Below, piece after piece: positions 24,519 through 35,796 of a stretch of DNA of 64,000 nucleotides. The DNA is from Rhabdophis nuchalis. Its lineage: Eukaryota > Chordata > Lepidosauria > Squamata > Natricidae. The first letter of the stretch is position 1, and the number at the start of each line of letters is the position of its first letter. The position numbers were made by a program, and so were the translations under genes. The notes below the pieces were generated by a model. That model had not been told where the DNA came from. It saw nothing but the letters and a program-made list of their open reading frames with translations, and did not search any database. Where the stretch lies: assembly GCA_039707465.1 (NCBI GenBank), contig CM077644.1, positions 220,714,962 to 220,778,961 on the forward strand. The letters are read 5' to 3'.

Positions 24519-24629
24519 CAGAAGTGATTGGCTGAACCGATAGTAATGGCGGCAGGAGGCTCTGCCCACCTGCCCAGATGCTTCGGGTTCGCCCAAACCG
24601 GTAGTAAAAAAAATAGCAACCCACCTCTG
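24519..24629. mobile_element. Short hAT-like MITE, family A
   Basis: Starts CAGAAGTGATTGGCTGAACC and ends GCAACCCACCTCTG. Flanks AACCAAAA and AACCAAGG match at 6 of 8 positions. Contains AAACCGGTAGTAAAA near the right end as in the other family A copies. Confidence 0.7.
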
Positions 24630-24856
24630 AACCAAGGCTATGGTACCATTGCATTGTGTTCTCCACTGTGTTCTGGGAGTTGATAGATGTTGATGGTGGG
24701 CATTAGACTTTATTCCCCCTGTTCAGTCTTATCAGTGCTAGCAGGCCAGACTGGTAGGTGCAGTAAAGACACTATTGCCATTTATCCTTTCCTCTTCTTA
24801 TATACAATTTAACAATAATACAAAAAGTGGCTGTTAGCACTGCTACTGAGTTTGGG

Positions 24857-25091
24857 CAGTGGTGGGATTCAAAAGTTTTTACTACTAGTTCAGTGGGTGT
24901 GGCTTTGTGGGTGTGACAGGGGAAGGATACTGCAAAATCCCCATTCTCTCCCGATCAGCTGGGACTTAGGAGGCAGAGAATAGATGGAGGTGGGGCCAGT
25001 CAGAGGTGGTATTTACTGATTCCCCAAACTACTCAATATTTCCGCTACCGGTTCTCCAGAATTAGTCAGAACGTGCTGAATAAAACCTCTG
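24857..25091. mobile_element. hAT-like MITE, family A
   Basis: Starts CAGTGGTGGGATTCAAAAG and ends TGCTGAATAAAACCTCTG. Flanks AGTTTGGG (24849-24856) and GGTTTGGG (25092-25099) form an 8-bp duplication with one mismatch. Contains GTGTGGCTTTGTGGG and CTACCGGTTCTCCAGAA as in its relatives. Confidence 0.87.
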
Positions 25092-25099
25092 GGTTTGGG

Positions 25100-26287
25100 T
25101 GTGCTGGCACACCCTATGATGACTCTGGTTAATTGTATCTTTCTGTCTGAGCACTGTTAACCTTCATAAAGTCATAAGCCAGTTTTAGCAGGTACTGATG
25201 TAATTTTGCACTACTCAACTGTTGGAACCAAGTTACACCAGCAGCTTCTATGCAGAAAGCAAGCCTACCTGCACCCTCCACTGCATGATCTCTCAGCTGG
25301 ACAATATTTATTTTTTCACCTGGCAAAGGCACATCGAGGAGCCACGATCTTCTATTCTTTGAAAGACCCCCTAATATGATCTCAGCTCAGAACAATGGGC
25401 TTCTGACATGTTTCAATTCCTCTCCCTTTAAATGAAGGTTTATAACACATGCAAAACCTTTTGATAAGAATTTGTGCTGTCACAGTTTGATAATGGACTT
25501 AAGTGAAGGAATAAACAGCATTAGACTCCTGCTGAAGAATACAATACATATTTCTCCTAGTTATATAGCATTTCTGCTGCCTGAATTTCCCAAATGCTTT
25601 TAGTTCATAGAAACTAAATGTCAGTTTTATGGGAGCATTGTATCAGCAGACTACGTTCCCCTGATAGCTATTCTGACACCCTCTGCAAGCCCTGTAAAAT
25701 GATTACAGCAAAGCATTGAAGTGCATTCAAACTGGCTTTTTAAGGCTTGAAGAGTGGACTTAATGACTGCAATCATAGGTGTATGAAGGATTAGTAAAGG
25801 AACATGGGTACTCACGCTCCATTATGATGAATGGGTTCTCAAAACAAAGAGAAATAACAAGAGATTTGTTTTGATACTAAAACAGATAGGCCACCATAGA
25901 ACATATTTCCTCTTGGTAATAAAAGGAGGATTTAGTTCAAGGAGAGCTTGATAGGAAGAGGAGAATAAAGGCAGAATAATAAAAACAGAATTCATTTGAA
26001 AGATAAATAAATAAATACATCTTTGCTTCAGCCATAAATTCTATGTAGTTCGAGTGTGAAAACAGCCACTTAGGTGGCTATAACCATGAAAAAGGGCGAT
26101 TCAGGAACAATTTTTTTTAATTATTATTTATAGTTGTAAGTTCCAAAAGTGTTGGTTTTGTTAAGCAATTTAGGAGAGATATCTTAAAAAGCCCACAGAG
26201 TACCAGAAGTGATTGTTTATAGGTGGTGCACAGGCAAATGAACTTATTTTCCTCTTGTTAATAGCAACTCATCAAACTGTAGCCCTA
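25100..26287. other. Unassigned sequence
   Basis: No element or coding frame recognised. Confidence 0.4.
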
Positions 26288-26633
26288 AAAAGGTAAAGAT
26301 AAAGGTTCCCCTTGCACATATGTGCTAGTGGTTCCCAACTCTAGGGGGTGCTGCTCATCTCTGTTTCAAAGCCGAAGAGCCAGCGCTGTCCAAAGACATC
26401 TCCATGGTCATGTGGCCAGCATGACTAAATGCCGAAGATGCACAGAATGCTGTTACCTTCCCACCAAAGGCGGTCACTATTTTTCTACTTGCATTTTACA
26501 TGCTTTCAAACTGCTAGGTTGGCAGAAGCTGGGACAAGTAACAGGAGCTCACTCCATTATGCGGTGCTAGGGATTTGAACCGCTGAACTGCCGACCTTAA
26601 TGATCAATGAGCTCAGCGTCTTAGCCACTGAGT
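26288..26633 (-). mobile_element. Sauria-type SINE, head truncated
   Basis: The plus strand reads the tail first (GGTAAAGATAAAGGTTCC, GCACATATGTGCTAG) and runs to CGTCTTAGCCACTGAG. The last bases of the tRNA-like head present at 15745-15762 are missing. The 82-codon plus-strand frame is not a gene. Confidence 0.85.
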
Positions 26634-26934
26634 TTTAAGACCTCATCTACAGTGGGAAATAGTTGTATGAAATAATCCAGAACCTCAATTGCTTTGTCAT
26701 TTGCTGAGGAAACCATGAGAAATGTTTCTGAATGCTAATTCTTAATGACAGGCTACAGGAGGTGGATATAATTTCAATGCCAATGTAAACAGAGCAAGTA
26801 TGCAAAGGACTTCCTTTTTTAAAAAAAAAGCAGAAAAGATGGATGTTTTTTTTCTAGGGCGCAAATAAGGTGATAACAAGGAGTTTTAGTTTTCTTGGTG
26901 ACAAGCCAGCACAGAAGAAGCAAGAACTTCTATG

Positions 26935-27060
26935 ACTATCATAGAATCATGACATATAAAGATTAGAAGGAATTTTGAAGAGCATATGATTTAATCCTCT
27001 GGCCAGTGCTGGAATATGTTGTTACAGTATTTGTAATAAATGGCTATCTAACTTACGTTT
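26935..27060 (-). mobile_element. Old CR1 3'-end fragment
   Basis: CATAGAATCATGACATATAA, then AGAAGGAATTTTGAAGAGC and AAATGGCTATCTAA match the order of a CR1 3' end on the minus strand, with many changes. It abuts the younger CR1 copy. Confidence 0.5.
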
Positions 27061-27062
27061 AG

Positions 27063-28345
27063 ATACAATACAATACAATACAATAGCAGAGTTGGAAGGG
27101 ACCTTGTAGGTCTTCTAGTCCAACCCCCTGCATGGGCAGGAACCTTATACCATTTCAGACAAATGGCTGTCTAACATCTTTTTAAAGACTTCCAGGGTTG
27201 GGGCATTCACAACTGCTGGAGGCAAGCTGTTCCAGAGGTTAATTGTTCTTACTGTTAGGAAATTTCTCCTTAGTTCTAAGTTGCTTCTCTCCTTGGTTAG
27301 TTTCCACCCATTGCTCCTTGTCCTGCCCCCAGGTGCCTTGGAGAAAAGTTTGACTCCCTCTTCTTTGTGGCACCCTCTGAGATATCGGAACACTGCTATC
27401 ATGTCTCCCCTGGTCCTTCTCTTCATCAAACTAGACATACCCAGCTCCTGCAGCCGTTCTTCATATGTCTTAGTCTCCAGTCCTCTAATCATCTTGGTTG
27501 CTCTTCTTTGCACTCTTTCCAGAGTCTCCACATCTTTTCTACATCGTGGCGACCAAAACTGTATGCAGTATTCCAAGTGTGGCCTTACCAAGGCACTATA
27601 CAGTGGCATTAACACTTCACGCGATCTAGATTCTATCCCTCTGTTGATGCAGCCTAGAACTGTGTTGGCTTTTTTGGCAGCTGCTGCACACTGCTGGCTC
27701 ATATTTAAATGATTGTCCACTAGGATTCCGAGATCCCTCTCACAGTTGCTACTATTGAGCAAGGTACCACCTATACTGTACTTGTGCATTTGGTTTTTCT
27801 TGCCTATATGTAGGACCTTACTTTTTTCACAATTGAATTTCATTTTATTAGACAGTGCCCAATGTTCAAGTTTGTCTAGATCCTTCTGTATCTTAAGCCT
27901 ATCTTCTGGAGTGTTGGCTATTCCTGCCAGCTTGGTGTCGTCTGCGAATTTGATGAGTTCCCCATTTATCCCCTCATCCAAATCGTTGATGAAGATGTTA
28001 AAGAGTACTGGGCCTAAAACAGAGCCTTGGGGGACTCCACTGCATACTTCCTTCCATGTAGATGCAGTTCCATTGAGGACTACACGTTGAGTGCGGTTGG
28101 TCAGCCAGTTACGAATCCATTTGGTGGTGCTGCTGTCTAACCCACAATTTTCTACTTTATCTAATAGTAGGTTATGGTCTACTTTATCAAATGCCTTACT
28201 GAAGTCCAGGTAAATTATATCAACAGCATTCCTCTGGTCCACTGATTTTGTTACTTTGTCAAAGAATGCAATTAGATTCGTCTGGCATGATCTGTTTTTG
28301 ACAAACCCATGTTGGCTTTTGGCTATTACTTTGTTTTTACTTAGA
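27063..28345 (-). mobile_element. CR1 LINE, young 5'-truncated copy
   Basis: The copy runs on the minus strand from a truncation near 28345 to its 3' end at 27063, where the tail is a short ACAAT-type repeat. It contains the reverse transcriptase and complete C-terminus of ORF2 followed by the standard CR1 3' end (GAGTTGGAAGGGACC on the plus strand). The 5' part, including the endonuclease, is absent. This is the longest CR1 copy here. The matching 3' ends at 9722, 35797, 37342, 61184 and 60778 show it is one family with different truncation points. Confidence 0.96.
27145..28242 (-). CDS. CR1 ORF2 protein, reverse transcriptase and C-terminus (partial)
   Basis: This is the reverse transcriptase of a CR1 retrotransposon, which copies CR1 RNA into DNA at a nicked genomic site. 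The 365 codons are uninterrupted. Visible RT motifs are YLDFSKAFDKVDH (residues 11-23, first catalytic Asp), [11 protein letters not shown] (68-78) and FADDTKL (99-105, catalytic Asp pair). The C-terminus ends HLSEMV as in the other copies. The listed start is a GTG inside the domain, and the true frame continues upstream without a stop to about 28335 through KSQHGFVKNRSCQTNLIAFF. It is therefore the 3' part of a protein normally around 900 residues, lacking the endonuclease. With no promoter or 5' end it should be inactive, but the absence of stops indicates a recent insertion. Strong CR1 assignment. Confidence 0.95.
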   Translation of the reverse strand: MDQRNAVDIIYLDFSKAFDKVDHNLLLDKVENCGLDSSTTKWIRNWLTNRTQRVVLNGTASTWKEVCSGVPQGSVLGPVLFNIFINDLDEGINGELIKFADDTKLAGIANTPEDRLKIQKDLDKLEHWALSNKMKFNCEKSKVLHIGKKNQMHKYSIGGTLLNSSNCERDLGILVDNHLNMSQQCAAAAKKANTVLGCINRGIESRSREVLMPLYSALVRPHLEYCIQFWSPRCRKDVETLERVQRRATKMIRGLETKTYEERLQELGMSSLMKRRTRGDMIAVFRYLRGCHKEEGVKLFSKAPGGRTRSNGWKLTKERSNLELRRNFLTVRTINLWNSLPPAVVNAPTLEVFKKMLDSHLSEMV

Positions 28346-30214
28346 TGTGGGAGAAAAAGACCTCACATGACCGTAAGGCAGAATAAAATGTAGTGAGCAT
28401 GGTTGTGAAAGTGGGAAATGAGGGGGCAGGGAGGACATGTGGCTTTGTGTAGTAAGTACTGGGTTTTGGAAATGTACTCCATTCAACAGCTTAGTATTGT
28501 TGACAGTTCTATTGTACCTGTGGCTAACTGTTCATATCCTGTATGTGTTTCCTAACAAGTAACAGCTGCAAAAATTAGTTACAATTAGAGGTGGGAATTC
28601 TTTTTCTTACTGGTTGCCACAAAAGGGAAGGAATCTGCTCCTCAGAGGTCCCACTGTGGGTGGAAATCTTGGCTGATTTGATGAGAATAAATGCTGTAGG
28701 AGCTGAAGGACTCTGGATGGGAAATATTTGGAGGGAATCAACATGCCTGGTTACGATCAGTTCTTGTATTATAGCAGATGGAAGCTAGACAGTCATCAAA
28801 TTCTCTGTAATTACTTTTTGCTATATTAAAGATAGAATAAGTCCAGATGAGTTCTCTAAGAATTCCTTTACATTCTTTGACTAGGCCAAATTTATACATG
28901 ATAAACTATACAAGATGGTCCTACAAGAAAAGTTATCGTTTTCCATGGACAATTTCTACATGCAGTTTTTTGGTTATGCTTAACAAACAGCTTATGAAAA
29001 GCAGCATCCTTTTAAAAAAAAAATAAACACATCCCCTTATCAGTTCGCAAAGAGTTTTGAAAGCATGAAATTTGGAAGCAGCCTTCTGCCAAAAGAGTGC
29101 AGGAAATGTCAGAAAATGTCAGAATGTATTGTTTTTTTGTATCATCCGTTCAGCTCAGATACTGGAGTTGTGTGTATGTTCCAGCCATATGTTGATTTTG
29201 GATCTGGGTTGGTTTTAATATACTTTGTAAAATTACCCAGGGACTATTAAGCATATTAAAGGACAGTTAACATTCATTTGAAGTGAGATATAACTCTTAG
29301 AAAATGATAATCTTTTCCCAAGGATTTTCTGAGAAAGTTATTTTGTACTGCGCTGATTCCAATCTACATGAAACAGGGGTGGGCAGTCTTTTGGAGCTGG
29401 GAACAGTACTTAATTTGGATTTATTTGTGGAGGAGATGAGGATTGTGTTAGGCAGGGTGATGATGATACAAAAGAGGCTGGGCTGTGTGATGCATGCATT
29501 CAGGACCGTAATGTTCACTTGCTCGTGACAATAATGCACTGTATAATCTTCTGAAAATATTCTTTTGGTATGGAAGGACATGGAAGATTTTCTTTGTATA
29601 GCCGTATCATGACTGTTTATGCATTCACTACAGTTTCTCTGTGCTTTCTGTCCAGCAATGTCAGGAAAACAGCATTCTGTGGCTCAGTCAGAAAACAGCA
29701 ACACAACGAAGCCTAGAATTCCATTGTATAGTTGACAGCAAAACTGGCTGGGGAAGTTTTTGGGAGTTGAAGTCCGCACTGTCAAGGTTATTGTTCTTAA
29801 CTGGAGACTACCTGTACTCTCTAGTGTGCTATGTGAATGGAGAACATTTAAGGCAAGTTTATACAGTGGGAGGATTATTTTCTCCCAATTTTTATTTAAG
29901 TCTTTACCTGTCTAAACTGAAAATGATTCTTCTCCAAACATGTTTTTTTTTAACAGAGTTCTCTTTTACAAAATTGATTGCATTACAATATTTCCAACAG
30001 GTGAACTATTTTCCATTTAGAATACACTAGACAACCAGTGACCATTGGGTCATCCGTCTTTCCACATATAATATAGTCTTGCACTAACTTCATAAATTTC
30101 AACAGAGCCTTGGTGAAAATGCCTCCTCCACCTCCTCCTCCTCCTCTTCCTCCTGCTGTCATATTACTAAGGGGAGAGGAAACTAAAGGAGCCATTGAAC
30201 ACAAGGAAAACAAG
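28346..30214. other. Unassigned sequence with a possible MITE end
   Basis: No gene seen. AGAGGTGGGAATTCTTTTTC followed by ACTGGTTGCCA at 28588-28618 looks like one end of a family A hAT-like element without a partner end. 29735-29800 has a weak family C-like phrase (GGGAGTTGAAGTCCGCA). Confidence 0.4.
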
Positions 30215-30652
30215 GGAAGGCTTCAAAAATTTCAGCAATGGGTTCTCCACCTGGTTGTTGGGTGGATGTGGCCATGGTAAGCGTGGCCTAGTTGGTCACC
30301 TGCACTTTGGTGGTGGGGGCCCTTTTCACCTTCCCCAGGCTCCAGAGACTTTCCTCGAGCCTCTGGGAAGGTAAAAACTAATTTCCCCAGGCTCTGAAGG
30401 CTTCCTGGGGGCTAGTAACAGGCCCGTTTTTGGCCTTCCAGAACTTGTGAGAGGCCTGTTTTCCCTCTTCCCCGAGCCTCTGTGTGGGCCCTGCACTTAC
30501 CTTGCATCCAAAACAGGCCATATGGAGACTCAGGGGAGGGGGGGTAAGGTGGGTGAAGCCAGCTGGTGGGGGGGATTTGGAGGTTCTCCGAACCAGCCAT
30601 AACTTCAGCTATGGGTTCTCCCAAACCTGGGCAAACCTGTAGCAACCCACCC
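30215..30652. mobile_element. Probable hAT-like element, family A variant
   Basis: Begins near CAGCAATGGGTTCTCCACC and ends near TAGCAACCCACCCTG, with AACCAGCCATAACTTCAGC and repeated CCCCAGGCTC modules inside. No convincing target duplication was found, so the boundaries are approximate. Confidence 0.5.
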
Positions 30653-31630
30653 TGGAAAGAAAACTGCACCCATGCTTTCACACCAAGTATGTCCCCAAGG
30701 GCCCCATTCCTCCAGGAGAAAGAGGCTCATTTGTCAACACACTCCCAGCCAGCTCTACCTCTCCAGCAGGTATCCAAGGTATCACTCCCCCATCCTTCTC
30801 TTGCTACCCACCGCTTTTAAGTGACTTCAAATTTTGCCCTTGGTTCCAACGTAGAGAATCTTCATTCAGCCATCAGGCCTTCCTACCAGTACCCGGAGGG
30901 AAGTGTCAATGTGGGTGGGGATACTCCCACAGGAGTTACGGATCCTGGATTTTGGAGATAATCTGAATTTAGACCATTTAAAGTACCTTGGTTTAAAAAA
31001 TGTTGCCTGTTTTGCCCAGTTGAAGGTTACCAACAGACACAGGCACATTAGTGTATAAATATAGCTCCATATAACTTAGGGAGTTTCTAGCGTTCTAGTT
31101 TTTTGACAGATAAGGAAACACACTTCACAGAAAGACCAGAAATCTATGTTTTTGACGTAGGCTTTAATAATAGAATGTGATAAATTTGATTGTGTTTTAC
31201 CTCCCCTTCTTTATTACATCCCACTGAATCAGGGATGAACCTGTTTGAATCCATTCCGATTACACTCTTGTTTCCCAAGACAGAAGGATTTTTTTTGCCC
31301 TGATTATGTGATGGTTCTTGCTATTTCCCTCAAGATTGTCTCCCCGATATTCTACATTTTCCTTCTAACAGCTTTCTTTCCTTTGAACCTATAAAGAAGT
31401 AGGTCTCCAATAATGGGGGAACTTGCAGTTGCCTTTTTACATAACTTTTTTTTATATGACTTCATTAGTCTAAAAAGTAATTCTTTCTGATTAAATCTTT
31501 GAAACAGTAGTGAGTATCCTGATGGCTAAGGGGCGTTCTATCCATATGGGTAGGATGTGGGGCTAAGGACTGCTATGGGTAGGAGCAATTATGTAAAGTG
31601 TGGGTGTAGTACCGTATCATAAACATTTGA
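30653..31630. other. Unassigned sequence
   Basis: No recognised feature. Confidence 0.4.
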
Positions 31631-32100
31631 GAGCCAGTTTATTGTAGTGTTAAGGAATCTGGCTAGAAACTGGGAGTCTGTGAGTTTTAATTCCACTATA
31701 GGTACAAAGCAGAGGTGGTATTCAGCAGGTTCTGACCAGTTCTGGAGAATTGGTAGCGAACATTTTGAGTAGTTTGGAGAACCAGTAAATACCACCTGCC
31801 CCCATCTATTTCTTGCTTCCTGAGTCCCAGCTAATCAGGAGGAAATGGGGATTTTGCTGTAACCTTCCCCTGGAGTGGGGTGGGAATGCAGCTTTTACAG
31901 TATCCTTCTCCTGCCATGCCCACCAAGCTACATCCACAAAACTGGTAGTAAAAAAAATGAATCCCACCACTGATACAAAGCCAGCTGAGTGACTTTGGAT
32001 CAGTCATTTTCTCTCAGCCCTAGGAGGGGGTAATGGCAAACCATTTCTGAAAGTGTTCATCAGGAAAAATGCAGGGACTTGTCCAGGCAGTTTCTCAGAA
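31631..32100 (+). mobile_element. tRNA-type SINE (third family), split by a hAT-like insertion
   Basis: The head is GAGCCAGTTTATTGTAGTG then TTAAGGAATCTGGCTAGAAAC, and the body after the interruption has CAGCTGAGTGACTTTGGATC and TCTCTCAGCCCTAGGAGG. Near 32030-32090, GGCAAACCATTTCTGAAAG and GGACTTGTCCAGGCAGT form the 3' part. Two partial minus-strand relatives are at 9440 and 54036. The 3' boundary is uncertain. Confidence 0.75.
31710..31972. mobile_element. hAT-like MITE, family A, nested in a SINE
   Basis: Starts CAGAGGTGGTATTCAGC and ends GAATCCCACCACTG. Flanks GTACAAAG (31702-31709) and ATACAAAG (31973-31980) form an 8-bp duplication with one mismatch, and the SINE body resumes right after it. 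Contains TTTTGAGTAGTTTGGAGAACC and AACTGGTAGTAAAA. Confidence 0.92.
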
Positions 32101-34457
32101 TTGTACCCCACATTATCTAAATAATCCACGTTTGGCATGGGGCTGAGATGCTCCGTGTTTATTTTCCCTTCCTTTGAAGGAAGCACAAGCACAAGTACAC
32201 GTGCTTGTTCCCTCATTACATCTGCCATAAAGCATTTTAGTTGTAAGTAAATCAGTCATAGGGATTTGAGGGGGAATTTGAAAAATGGAGCTCAGGATCT
32301 ACACTTTGCTCTCAGGCTTTTATTGCAACCCATATTACAGCTGAACGGGAGACTTGTATTTGAGCCAGAGTTATGTTTAGGGTTAGAATTATGTTGTGTA
32401 ATTTATTTTGCTAGCTGTTAGTATATTATTCTATTTATTGCTTCATCGTGTTTTTATTTATAGTGTTCATTTAAGTTCTGCTGACCATTGACCAAATAAA
32501 TATTACTGATATTGAACTGAGCCAGAAACAACTTGTTAAACAATATAATCTTTTCACCATTTTGATTATGCAGAATTTTGGATTCTGCATTTTCTACTAC
32601 TTTTTCTTAGCTGACTCTAGTTAGCACAGGCACTAGAAGGAGGATGGCTTTGTGAGACAAAGTGTTCCTGCAGGCCACAGAGAAAGGGTAGGAAATAGTA
32701 CAAGATCATTTGTAATTTTGCTTAATAATAAAAAATATTTGGGCCGGTCCCTCTCATCAGTTAACCTGGTACTTGGTTCTTGCCAAATCATATATCTTCC
32801 TAATCATGCCAAATTTAAAAGTAACGTTTCATCCAGGATCAGAATGGCCAACCGTGAGCCCGTATTCAAAGTTCTGAGCAATCAGTGAGGCTGCTGTCAG
32901 TCGAACTAGCAAAACTAGCAGAGAAATGCAATATTCCCATAGCAAGAAAGAAAGAAAATGAAGCTAAGACCTGCAACCTTCCATATTAAAAAAAAAGGAT
33001 GTTGAGAAAGTGAAATAAGCTTAAAGCAATAGTAACTTTCTACTCCTTGCTTTCCCAAGAGAATCTGAAATAATTTAATGAAATTACCAGAATTTACTGT
33101 CCAGCTCTTTGTGTCAAAGTCCGAGAACTGAGCATCCTCGGCTCTGCCTTTAGCATTCTCCATATATGGAAGTGAAGTTATATCCCTTACAGTCTCTGCA
33201 ACACATTTCAGGGACAGCAAGATTTCTCTTGCTTCAATTTGTTATGCACATCGTGGCCATAAAGGCAACATTGCTGGTTATTATTCCTTACTCTAAGCCT
33301 CTCTCTTTCCAAGGAAACGTAAACCTAACCAGTGACTAATGGAATTGGAACAGATTGTTTACCTGGCAAGGAACAATCCAGAACGAACAGAAGTTGGAGT
33401 TTACTGGACATGAAAATTACTGGAAAATCCAGCTTTAGGCAGCTACACTATTATTCTAAATAAAAAAAAACAATATTTTTTTAAAATCTCAGAAAAGTTA
33501 TAAAGACAAAGACCTGTCTTTATATTTATGAATATAGACAATTTATATTAATTATTATAGGTTATTTCCTATATACCTAGAACTATATACATGACTATTT
33601 TTACAAGAGTTATTCGCATTCATTCCTTAAATAATGTAATAATGAAGTGATGTCTTGGAGAACCATAACAGCTAACTATACTATAGTCACAAGAAAAATA
33701 TTTGTAGTGTTTGCAGAAACTTATCACTTCACTTGCAATATAACCACTTCCTGTTATCCATAAGCCAATGAGAAAAGCAAAGAGAACTGAATTCTACCAG
33801 AGGAAGATGTTTCTTCAGTTTTATTAATATAGAGCACCTTCCATTCATTCCACTAAGTATAGCTTAGTACAACTAATCATAGGTTGGCAGGTATAAATCA
33901 CAATGCTAACCTTGGCATAAAACTTACAGCCAGTCCTAATTTGCAGCATATTGGGTGCATAAAATACAAAAGTAAAAGCAAACAACTCCACAATGCATGC
34001 TTCTATGGATTATAGCCTGGAATTCTAAGTAAGCATTTAATTGGGTGATCAGAAGGGATGGTGAAATTTAGGGCATGTCAAAATTTTCAACTTTCAATTT
34101 CCAAACACTAGGGGTGCTCAAACATTGTGACATGCCTTAGGAATTGTAGAGATATTTTGGTTACTTTAATATAATTTAGATTAGATATGCTTGTTAAATA
34201 ACCACATAAATACCATAAATTTTTAACATTTTGTTTGTTTAATTTCAGAATCCTTTTCTCAGAACACTAACATGCTTCTTAATTCCATATTGTCAGGACT
34301 GACACAGGGATAAAAGAAACCAGCAGTGTTTCCCAGACTCATATGATCTTCCAGCAAGCATTTCAGAAAGAGTAAGGCTATGAAGAAATCAAAATTTTAA
34401 GTTATACTACTAAGAATTACCTTAATTATTCTCATATTCAGCTGTGAACTCTGTGAC
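32101..34457. other. Unassigned 2.4-kb stretch, no gene seen
   Basis: AT-rich. Frames up to 101 codons with no domain. No element ends found. Confidence 0.4.
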
Positions 34458-34465
34458 TTCTACAA

Positions 34466-34820
34466 CAGGGATGTCAAACTCAAGGCCTGTCGGGTGCTTT
34501 GATCTGACCCACAGGGTTGCCCTGGAAACAGTGAAAGACTGGCCCATGGTGCCTCTGACAGTAAAAATAGAGCTCAGGGGGGCTGCATGCGCTCCCCTGG
34601 GCTCCATTTTTGACTGTGACAGCTTCCAGTAGCCCTCTGCCAGCCAAAGCGGCGCTTGGGGGCACACACCTATTTTCGCTGGCAGAACCCTGCAAGAGGC
34701 TGTCCCAGCCAAAAATGGACACTGGGCCACCAGATGTCCCCAGACACAAGTGACATTGAGCTGGCCACACCCAAACACAATCTTGATGGGCCCTCAATGA
34801 AATCGAGTTTGATACCCCTA
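34466..34820. mobile_element. hAT-like element, family B
   Basis: Starts CAGGGATGTCAAACTC and ends GAGTTTGATACCCCTA. A perfect 8-bp duplication TTCTACAA flanks it (34458-34465 and 34821-34828). The 118- and 105-codon frames inside are not genes. Confidence 0.93.
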
Positions 34821-34898
34821 TTCTACAAGCACGTTGTTCTAAAAGCTTTCACGTTATAGAAATTACTTTGGGTTAAAAAAAATATGATTGAGCTAAAT

Positions 34899-34974
34899 CA
34901 GAGGTTCCCAAACTTGGCAACTTTAAGACTTGTGGACTTCAACTCCTAGAATTCTCCAGCCAGCACAGCTGGCT
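34899..34974. mobile_element. Half of a foldback MITE, family C
   Basis: CAGAGGTTCCCAAACTTGGC through GACTTCAACTCC and CCAGCCAGCACAGCTGG matches the left arm of the family C elements. The right arm is missing. Confidence 0.65.
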
Positions 34975-35320
34975 TTTAATTTTGCAGATTTATAAAAATA
35001 CTTTTTTCTCCTATAAACTTTCTTCTAGTATTTTTTCTCAAAGATTCTTGGTAGAAAACCAGTTACTTATTCCACAGAGCTTCCCCCCAACCCATTGACA
35101 ATGGGAGATAATACAACAATAACAGCTGTATTTTGTGGTCATCTTGGATAATGACAATTATATTGTCATTTCAGGTCAACCCCTTCCTTTTGGGTCTAGA
35201 TGACAGAAGTTACTTGCTCAACTTAAAGTAAATAGATTGGTCATGCTGCTTTAATCAAAATTTGGCTCACAGACTGGTTCAGGAAGATACACTAGATTTA
35301 TTTTAACGTAGCTTAAAATG
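34975..35320. other. Unassigned sequence
   Basis: Contains AATGACAAT/ATTGTCATT (35154-35174), a 9-bp hairpin. No gene. Confidence 0.4.
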
Positions 35321-35767
35321 TTATGCAAATTCCGAGTAGTTTAACGTCTCACTTGCAAAGGGGCAATGGGTCACGCAGATTTCGTAATAATTAAAAATAC
35401 ATGAAAAATTGCTGCTTGCCTTTAGAATTTGGCACAATCTGTTGAATTCATCGAATGTACTGTACATTCTCTTCTGTTGAGTCTGCAGCTTGATAATCAA
35501 TGCAGAGTTTGCAGCTTCACTATCTAGGAATAGATAGTCATTGTCTGCTAGCAATGAGTTTGGCAAAGCAGGAAACACGAAATCGTTTTGATCCTTCCCA
35601 TAAAACTGAGCCAGTTCTGTTTCTAAATGAGATAACAAAGTTGTTGTGCATTTGATTTCATCAGTTTCCTTTGCTTCCTTTCTTTGGTATGCAGTATTGA
35701 GTCGGAGAAAGTTAACTTTCCCCATCAAATCACATGATTCAGCAACGGGAGTAACCTCTTTCTCCAT
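35321..35767 (-). CDS. Unrecognised 148-codon frame, possible exon or pseudogene
   Basis: I do not recognise this protein. It is the longest frame here that is not explained by a transposon or simple repeat, and its composition is protein-like (EKEVTPVAESCDLMGKVNFL at the start, mixed acidic and basic residues, ISOLATED hydrophobics that could form helices). The frame stays open upstream of the ATG to the CR1 end at about 35797. Two readings are possible. (1) An exon: CCCAG just before the ATG could be an acceptor, although no pyrimidine tract precedes it, and AAAG followed by GCAAGC after residue 116 fits a rare GC-type donor. (2) A retrocopy: AATAAA follows the stop by about 25 bases on this strand. 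No membrane segment or signal peptide is seen. Chance cannot be excluded in AT-rich DNA. Confidence 0.3.
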   Translation of the reverse strand: MEKEVTPVAESCDLMGKVNFLRLNTAYQRKEAKETDEIKCTTTLLSHLETELAQFYGKDQNDFVFPALPNSLLADNDYLFLDSEAANSALIIKLQTQQKRMYSTFDEFNRLCQILKASSNFSCIFNYYEICVTHCPFASETLNYSEFA

Positions 35768-35796
35768 CTGGGCTCCTCCATGTGGTAGATTTAGAA

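Noticed and set aside
34422..34797. 118- and 105-codon minus-strand frames
   Set aside because: They lie in a hAT-like element bounded by a perfect 8-bp duplication.
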